Positions 11,596 to 20,900 of a stretch of 64,000 nt of DNA are shown here, piece by piece. The position numbers and the translations under genes were made by a program. This DNA is from Batillaria attramentaria. Taxonomy: Eukaryota > Mollusca > Gastropoda > Batillariidae. How positions within the stretch are numbered: position 1 is the stretch's first letter; each line of letters begins with the position of its first letter. The notes beneath the pieces were generated by a model. The model made no database searches. It was not told the origin of the DNA and worked only from the letters and a program-made list of their open reading frames with translations. The stretch covers positions 685,001 through 749,000 of the forward strand of contig JACVVK020000034.1 in NCBI GenBank assembly GCA_018292915.2, in the 5' to 3' direction.

Positions 11596-14500
11596 TGTGT
11601 GTGGGGGGGGGGGGGTGCGTGTGCGTGTGTGTGTGTGTGTTTTGTCTTGTATCTGCAGTGTTCGGATATGTGTACCAATACTGCTGGTTGTGACACACGA
11701 TTCAGCGAGTGCAAACTAACGGTCAACCTACGTGCGTGTGTGTGTGCGCGCGCGCGTGTGCGTGTGGGAGGGATGAGGTAGGGGGGGGGGGGTAATGTAG
11801 TGTTGTTTTAATGGCATCGGATGTACATCTCTACACACACGTTTTTAAAAACTACTCATTTAGCCGGCTGAAGACTATCATGAGATGGTATTGGTTCAGG
11901 AAAAGTAACTTATTTTCATGCCATCTCGTTAATCATGCTTGATACTACTGCACAACCAGCAATTCGTACGTATGTGGTGAAACTGCTGAACGAAGACTCC
12001 TGTCAGTCACAAGCTAATGATTTGCTTGTGTGTCTCTGTGTGTCTCAGGTGTTCATCGGCGTCGTCTCCAACCTGATCGTGTTCCCGGTGAACTTCATCG
12101 TCATCACGCTCTTCCGTAAGTCCCGGCCACGCCGCATGAGACCGTCCCGTGTGGACGAGGCCATCAAGACAGCCTATGAGACTCGAGAAGCCTCCGTCAA
12201 CGACGTCAAGCCTGAGGTAAAACTAAGCGTCTTTTGAACTAGGCTTGAAATCATTGTCAGTATACTAAAGCTGAATTGGAATAGTTTGCGCTCCAGGGCA
12301 GTTTGCTTGGACTCCCAATTCTCGGGTCGTGAGTTCGACTTCCGGCTGGGGTCACACATATGTGCTGGCCTTTTTCTCGTTGCCCCGTCTTTGGTATCAC
12401 CCTTTCTTTGTGGAAAAGGACGTAAAACTCCTAAACACCCACCCGCCCCAAGGCCGTTTGCACCTCGTGTAAATGAACTACGGCCGTATACTCAGCCCAG
12501 CAACTATTACATCCCTAACCTTAACCTTAACCCTCAAAGGGCGAAAAGAAGATTTCATTTGACAAAGAGTGGAAGAGTTAGCTAGTAATGATAATAAGAA
12601 GAAATGGATTTTCATATAGCGCTTATACTCATGCGAACTCTAAGCGCTTATAAACTTAAGAAAGATACGATGAAATAAAATAAAGAATAAAATGGCATGA
12701 AAATAATGACAGAGAGAACAATAAAAGGCAGTTTATAAGCTACATTCTGCCCTGAAACTTTCGCAGAAGTTGTACTAGTTGTTCAGGGGAACCGGGATAG
12801 CCGAATGGTAGAGCGTTGCACTCTCAATGCTCGGGTCGTGACTTCGAATCCCGGCTGGGGCCAAATATTTGTGCTGGCCTTTTTCTCATTGCCCCGTCTT
12901 TGATATCACCCTTATGTGGTGGAAAAGGGCGTTAAACCCCTAAACACCCACCCACCCATGTACTAGTTGTTATTAGGACCGGAAAATGAAAAGAAAATCT
13001 CAAAGTCGGTAAATTTGACTTACCACGAGATTTTTTTCTTCAGTTTTCTCAAAATGGGCTGGGCGACTTTGTCCCCTTTCTTGCGGCAGCCAATCACATT
13101 TTGTAACAGTGAGGGAACTTGTCGTGTACATTGTCTACCAGGTGGGCAGCATCTTCACGATGAGTCGGGCGTCCTCTGTGGTGGATCCCAAACGTCCCGA
13201 CACCTCCGCCTCCATCTCCCGCCCTGGTACCTCGCTGTCTACTCGTGCAGATGCCACCCTGCCCACGTGAGTTACTTTATTGTTTCTCTGTAGGCTTTCC
13301 TTGCATCTGACGCGGGGAATGTGCACACTGAAAGATTCGCAGAACCGTACGACGCATCTAGGTCAGCTCATTTGTTTTTCTTGAATGTCACACGCCGTCA
13401 CTATGATGGCGTGGAGGAGCGATGGCAAAGGGAGTCTTCGACGAGCACAACACGACAATAAACAGATAAAATAAGGACAGAGGACAATAGATAAGGAACA
13501 AAAGACTCCCACAACACAACAATAAACAGTTAAAATAAGAACAGAGGACAATAGATAAGGAACAAGGACTTTAATAAAGAAATACAGACTAGAAACAATC
13601 CAACAACTATGCACACTACAAGGACAAACCCTAACCTGCGTCCCTATTATATTAGATAGAAGAGAGAAAGAAAAGAAAATGAACAGGAATACATATGGTT
13701 AGAAAGAAAAGGTACGATACCCGACAGGCCCTGCCCGCCAGCCGCCGCCGAGACCCCAACCCGCACTGACAAGATCTACTCACCCCTCAACTACGCTAAC
13801 TCCTGCTACTCACTAACTGGCAGTGGCCACACGTGAAACTTATGAACTTTACTAACCACCCGACCCGTCTTACGGAGTTTTTAGGCTTGAGGTTTTGGTT
13901 GGACTGTCTCTTGTCACTGCACAAAACGTCATTACACTTAAGTATGGAGTACCGTTGCGATCTTGAAGTATGTTATATTTGTGCGTGAAAAAAAATGAAT
14001 GGAGACATCATTCCTGGCGTAGAGCATACACACAGCAGGCACTGTGCAGGCAAAAACTGCACAGGTCACACCTCTTTTGACACTGACGTAATGGTCTTTT
14101 TCCTCAAATGGCGTCAATGGACTCGCTGCTTTATTTCCATGCTCCAGTCAGTCAGACTACATGTGCTTCCCTCGTTGCAGTGTCTGCCAAAAACAAAAGC
14201 TTGCCAGACCATGTCATGTGTTGTGCTCATTATATGCCACGGGCCGCGATTGGCTAAATTCTGGGGGCTCGACCCTTTTAATTGACAGGACTGGAGTCGT
14301 CGATTGTACAACGCAGACTGGGACTGCGAGATGGCCCTCCATTTTTGTGACGCGTGTTTATTATATATGTGTTTTGTTCCACAGGAAGAAGAAGAAGAAG
14401 AGTTTGCCCTGGTGGTGCCGCATCGTGGCCTGGACCATCCTGTGGATTGCCATCATCGTGTCCGCGGCCTTCGTCACCTTCTATGGCGTCTCCTTCGCTG

Positions 14501-14694
14501 ATGAGACGTGCAAGAAGTGGATCTCCTCCATGCTGATCTCCTTCTTCATGTCCGTCTTCATCACCCAGCCTATCAAGGTCAGCCACTGGATGTGTTTCGG
14601 GTCCGGCCCAGGAATACGGTGGTTCAATACGAATCTGCGGGCAGAAGTGACATAATTATGTCCCCGCCCCTGTTCCCCAACTATCACACAGATT

Positions 14695-14780
<86 letters not shown>

Positions 14781-14862
14781 ATTTCGCACGTAGTGAAGTC
14801 TATCTCAGAACGCTATATTTAAAATGGCCAGTAGTATCCAAAGCCAGAGAGAGAGAGAGAGA

Positions 14863-14914
<52 letters not shown>

Positions 14915-17859
14915 ACGTTTATTATAAATTAGAGTGGTTAGGCAGAGATAGTAGCGTAATAGTGCTTGTGGTCAAAGGATTGAACTGAACGGATACAACG
15001 TGGGTCTTGCTAAGCGCCCGGGATAGTAGTTTGATAGAGGCTGTGTTGCCTAAGTGGTGAACGAAACGTTACACTGGTCGAGGCTTGTCTGAATTCACAA
15101 CTTGGTCCTTGCTTGCATGCAGGTGTTCTTGGTGGCCATCTTCCTCTCGCTCATCATCAAGAACCCCGGCGAGGAGGAGGAAGAAGACGAGGCTCACGAC
15201 GAAGAAACCACCAAACTTGCCAACGACGAGATCCCGCTTCACACTATGAACGACGGTCAGTACCTTGTGAACACTGTAGCGATGGTTGGCCATTTTCAGG
15301 ACGCAGCAAAAACGTCCGTCCCAACTACATGCTTAGGGGAGGGCGGGAGCGGTGGAGGGTGGGAGAGAATAGAGAGAGATGATAAAAATTCAGAACTGAG
15401 AGAAGTGATGCGTCTTGAGGTTCCGCTTGAAGGTCTTGGCGGTGAGCTGGGAAGTTGTTCCTGAGGGAAGGGACTGCATTCTTAAAGGGCCACTCGCGTC
15501 ACCTGTGCCTGGCTTATGCACAAAAAGGTCCAGCTTCCCTGGCAGTTTGCCTCCTGTCACAACCGCCTGGCATGCACCTTGCCCTACAAATACAAACATC
15601 AGGAAAATCGTTACAAACTAGCACACTCGTCGAACGTGGCCCTTCAAATAAAGACTGCACTTGGGGTCACGGTCTACTTGTGGTATTACACCACAGCATG
15701 CCCTTCTTCGTAATATGGACGGGAACGGGATTTTTAGGGGGCACACTCGATATTTGTGCGTCGGTGTGTACATGTTACGCGTAATTTCTGAAACTGCCCA
15801 TTTCATGAAATAAGCATGCTTTTGCTCATTTTGTGAAATACGCCGCAAAATTGCGCATTTCACGAAACGGCCAGATTTATTGGCCATTTCATGAAATGAG
15901 CAAAACTTTGTTGCGTATTTCACGAAATGCCCATTGGAGAATTTGAGAGTTAAACGTTTGAATGCAAGTTTGCTCATTTCATGAAATGGGCACTTGAATT
16001 GACAGTAATACACACCCTCAACTTTTGACAAAATTTTCTTTGCATATCCACTGTGGCTTTTCGTCATGTGTATTCGTGTCCTCCTCAGCTTTCGGCCATG
16101 CCCGGCCCCGCAAGATCGGCTACAAGCCTCCGGATCGCGCCGAGCTGGAAGCGGCCCGTGAGAAACGCCTGAAGGAAATCCAGATGTGGTCCGTCGTGCG
16201 CGAGGTCATTGTGTACGCCTTCTTCCTCTGGATCCTGCTCGTCATCAGCTATCGCAACCGCAACGCGAACACCTTCCTGTACAAAGACACCATGGAGCGA
16301 GTGTTCATCAAGAACAACCTGACGGACGTCGACTTCGAGAAGGTGGGTTTACTTGAGGGTGTGTGTCGTGGCTTATGTGGAGGCCTTCTCAAAAGGGGGA
16401 CGTAGGGTGAATAGGGGCGTATGGGTTTTTTTGTATCACTGCAAAGTGCGTAAGCATAAAATAAACTTTCGTTTGGTATAAAAATTATTTCTGTAGCCTG
16501 GTGTAGGCCCGAGATATGTTTGTTGAAAAACCTGCTCTTGAAAAGCGGTCACCGCTACGGTCACTTCAAAGCCTAGCACAATATCACTCCTTTTTCTTTT
16601 TTTAATTATTCTTCTTATTGGGACATTTTTTTCACATGGATACGTACATACATGCATGCATGCATACATACATACATTCATACATACATACATACATACA
16701 TGCCAACGTGCTTGCAGGCATTCGTTTATGCGGGCACAAGCTGGAACGAGCATGCACACATGCATACTATCAAACGTGGACATGTACAGAGATATACGTT
16801 TCGTTGCACAAATGATGAGCTTTCGATGATACCTTCTTCGACGCTGTTATTGATCTATAATATTCTTAAGGTACAGTTGCAGTCAATGTCAATGTACTCG
16901 TCTTTCGTTGTACAAATGATCAGCTTTCGATGATACCTCCTTCGACACTATTATCTATAATATTCTTAAGGTACACTTGCAGTCAATTTCTTGTGCCGCA
17001 GGTGCGTAACGCAGAAGAATACTGGACGTGGTCGCGGTCAGGACTGGTGAACGGGATCCGACCCGGGCCGTACTACAACAACTACCCGCCTCTCATGCTC
17101 CGGGGCTTCACTAACGACAAGGTGTCCAAGATCCTGGGCTACGCTACTCTCAGACAGCTCCGCATAAAGCCCAGTAAGTGATCAAATTTATATTAAACGG
17201 GTTGATTTCCATCTGAGCTACGCCAGCTTACGTTTTGAAGCGGTTTCGCTCGTGAGTGCGCCAGTACGCTCGAAGTACTCTGTCTTGATGATTAGTAAAG
17301 CTCTTTATGCGATACAGTGTTGTTTACGCTTTGCGCGAGCGGTCGTGGTGATGGTGGTGATGATGATGACGACAATGATGATTACGACGACGATGATAAT
17401 GACGACGACGATGATGATGATGACGACGACTGCGGACGACGACGACGATGATGATGATGATGACGTCTGTTTGTGATGCAGATCTGTGCGAGATGGACCC
17501 GCGAGTTATGGACGTGGTACGTGAGTGTAACGTGGGCTACGAAATACGTCATCAGGAGGAGGGCACGTTTGACATCGGCTGGAAACCACAGACTGCCAAC
17601 AGCACAGCCAACGACACAGCAGAGTGGTACAGGTACGCCCAGTGTTCATGTTGCACGTGCACAAACAATGGAAAATGTTTTACGTGGATTTACAGTGCAC
17701 GCTGGCGTAAAAGATTGAGGCGGCAGTCGAGTTGTTTGGGTTTTGTTTTGGGTTTTTTTTTTGGTGTGTGGTGGCAGAGGTGGTTGTGGTGTGTTTGTTT
17801 GTTTGTTCGATCGTTTTGTTTTGTTTGTTTGTTTGTTCTATTGGTTTTTTTTCAGTTTT

Positions 17860-17928
<69 letters not shown>

Positions 17929-20900
17929 GTCTTTTGTTTTGTTGTTGTTGTTGGGGGGGGGGGGTTGCGGGGTGTTTGTTTGTTTGTTTGTTTGTTTGTT
18001 TGTTTGTTTGTTTGTTTTTGGTTGTTTGTTTTTGTGTGTGTTTTTGTTTGTTTTTTGGGGGGTTTTTGTTTTGTTTTCTTTTGTTTTTGTTTTTTTTGGG
18101 GGAGGGGGTGTTGTTCTTGTTCATGTTTTTTAAGGGTTTGGGGTTTTTATGCATGAGCACAAATATCTATGTCTTCTAGTGCAAATGCTGCATGCGGGAC
18201 TTCCGACCAACCTGGCACACTCCCAAACTGGCTCCCCCCCCCCCCCCCACACACACACACACAAAAAATACAAGCTGCACCATGAACATAAGATCATCTC
18301 TATCAGAAACACACAAACATCCTTTCACTCTTTCCAGATACCGATACGCTGATGAGCTGAACGGCTATCCATACTGGGGCCAGCTGGCCATGTACGCTGG
18401 CGGCGGGTACCTGGTGAAGCTGGAAGGATCCAAGGAAGATCTGATCGAGCTCATGAACCGCCTGGAGAGGGAGGAGTGGATCGACCGCTACACGCGAGCT
18501 GTCATTGTCGAGTTCACCACCTACAACGCACAGGTACACAGCCCGACGACCACAAATTCAGAAGCCTCAGAATGCCTGTAGATGTTCCCTATTAACCTCA
18601 TGGTCATCCCTGAAAATGCTTCAGCCAGGGAACAAAAATTACCATGCGCAGACCATTCAGGGGCACATAGCTGACATGAGTTAGAAAACATTCACGATTT
18701 CCTTTCCTCTCAGTACTCACCGGGGTAATCCAAGTCTACTTTCAGTTTCTGCCGGAAAGCCACTTCACTCACATGAGCTTGCCCCCACCCCGCGTGCCCT
18801 GTTCAAAAAAAAAAAGAAGCCCCAACTTGACTGACAGCTTGCCTCCTGTTGCTTCCCCTGGCATACACCTTGCCCCACAAATACAACAGTCAACAAGAAG
18901 CACGCTTTTCACGCCAACAAAAATCACTACAAGGTAGCACAGTCGCCAGGTTGTATCCCCGAAGCAACACTGCACTTGAACCCATGAATGTGTAGCATTA
19001 CGCCAAATCCACTAATTTTTCTATCGTCTTTTGTCGTCTTGTCCAGGTCAACCTGTTCGGAATCGCCACGATCATCGCGGAGTTCCACTCGACCGGCGGC
19101 ATCGTCCAGACCTATCGCTTCGAGCCGGCGCTTCTGCTCCCCTACATGACGTCAGCCATGCTGTTCCAGTTGGTCTGCGAGGGTGTCTACGTGGCCTTCA
19201 TCGTCTTCTTCATGGTCCGCCTCATCCGCACCTTCATCAAGGAAAAGTTGAGCTTCTTCAAGGGCTTCTGGAACTTCATTGAGTTGGGCATCATCGGCAT
19301 GTCGCTAGGTATGGCTAGTAACGTGTGATCTTACACGTATCGTGTGTAGTCCCGTACTAACTCTGTACCGTCGGCGGCGTAAAGCCCTAACTAACTAACT
19401 AACCCTCGCTTACCCTCAGTAATGACCCGAAACAAGCTAACCGAGACCTGAGCCGAGACAACCAATCACTAAGGAGGAAAAAACAAACACGCTTGGTGAC
19501 AAGGAAAGTGGACAGTTCTGAACAACGTTGTGGTCAGCGTGCTATTTCACAGTGTGTACAGAAAAATGCATGCATGCTGCGGTTCTGTGTATGCACGGGG
19601 GACAACTCATGCAGGCAATAATCTCTGAAACAGGCTGAAAATGTACTGTGCTGGTGAAAGCGACAGAACTCACCGCTTCTGTTTACACTGTGATGACAGA
19701 GGGTAGGAATATGGTTGAATTTTTTCATACCATATCGAGTCAAATCCATGTGCAGACTCGTTTGCGGTGCCTGTCTCGCCTTCGTGTACACACGCACGCA
19801 CAAATATCAAGTGTGCACGCTAAAAATCCCACGTTCATCTTTCGAAGAAGAGTAGGCTGTGGCCGGTGGCGTGGTAAAACAGAAATACTGTCGCACGCAC
19901 CAGAGTGAATAGCGGGGTGGAGGTTTGCACACAAAGTAGCGCCTAGCGGCAGCAGGCTTTCCCTGCTTCGTCCTCCAGCCTTAGAGCATCTCATTAAAGA
20001 TGGATACGTGCGCCGAGGAGAAGTCTACCATACCATACCATACCATGACAGAGGGTAAGCGCAGTGAAACCCGATGGTACAGAGTTGGTCCCGTACGGAA
20101 GTAATGCTTGTTAGCCACCAGGTCCTACCATCCGCCAACCTTCATACAGTATTTAAAGACGCCATTTCTGCGGTTCTTAGGAGGGAGCCGGGGTGGTCGA
20201 ACGGTAGAGCGTTGGACTTCTAATGCTCGGGTCGTGAGTTCGTATCCCGGCTAGAGCCAGATATTTGTGCTGGCTTTTTCATCGTTGCCCCGTCTTTGAT
20301 ATCACCCGTAGGCGGAGGAAAAGGACGTTAAACCCCCGAACACCCACCCCACCCACCCCCATCCACCCGCGGTTCTTAGGCTTTATAAGGGGAGATTTTT
20401 GTTTTGAAACAGTTGCGTCCGTACGCTCGAAATAGCCTGTTTCAGAAATTAGTAGAGCCCCGAATACACTGACGTGTTGAGCATTTGCGATTGTTGATGA
20501 AAGGTGTATGGAAAGATTTTATTTTCTTTTAAGTGAGAAACCTGCCAATGATTTAGTGTTGTGGTAGTGTTTGAGGGCTTAGCATGCGATGCGGAAACAG
20601 TTTCAGCGGCGCCAAGCAGACGACCAACATTTACGCTGTTGTATTTTGATTGTCCTTTGTTTTTTTCATTACTCAAGGTGGAATCGTCATTTACTTCTAC
20701 CGCATGTACGAGACAAACAAGCTGACGAACCAGTTCAAGGAGACGAACGGGCTGGGCTACATCAAGTTCCAATACGTGGGCTACTGGAACGAGATCTTCG
20801 GCTACATGATCGGCTGCACCGTCTTCTTCGCCACCCTCAAGTTCCTCAGGCTGCTCCGCTTCAACAAGAGGATGTCCCTGCTGGCCGCCACCCTCCGGAA

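Noticed and set aside
12787..12860. tRNA genes at box A/box B matches (also 1767, 20187, 31100-31170, 32471, 44290, 47770, 53650)
   Set aside because: Each is followed by the same non-tRNA body and the cloverleaf is incomplete, so these are tRNA-derived SINE heads.
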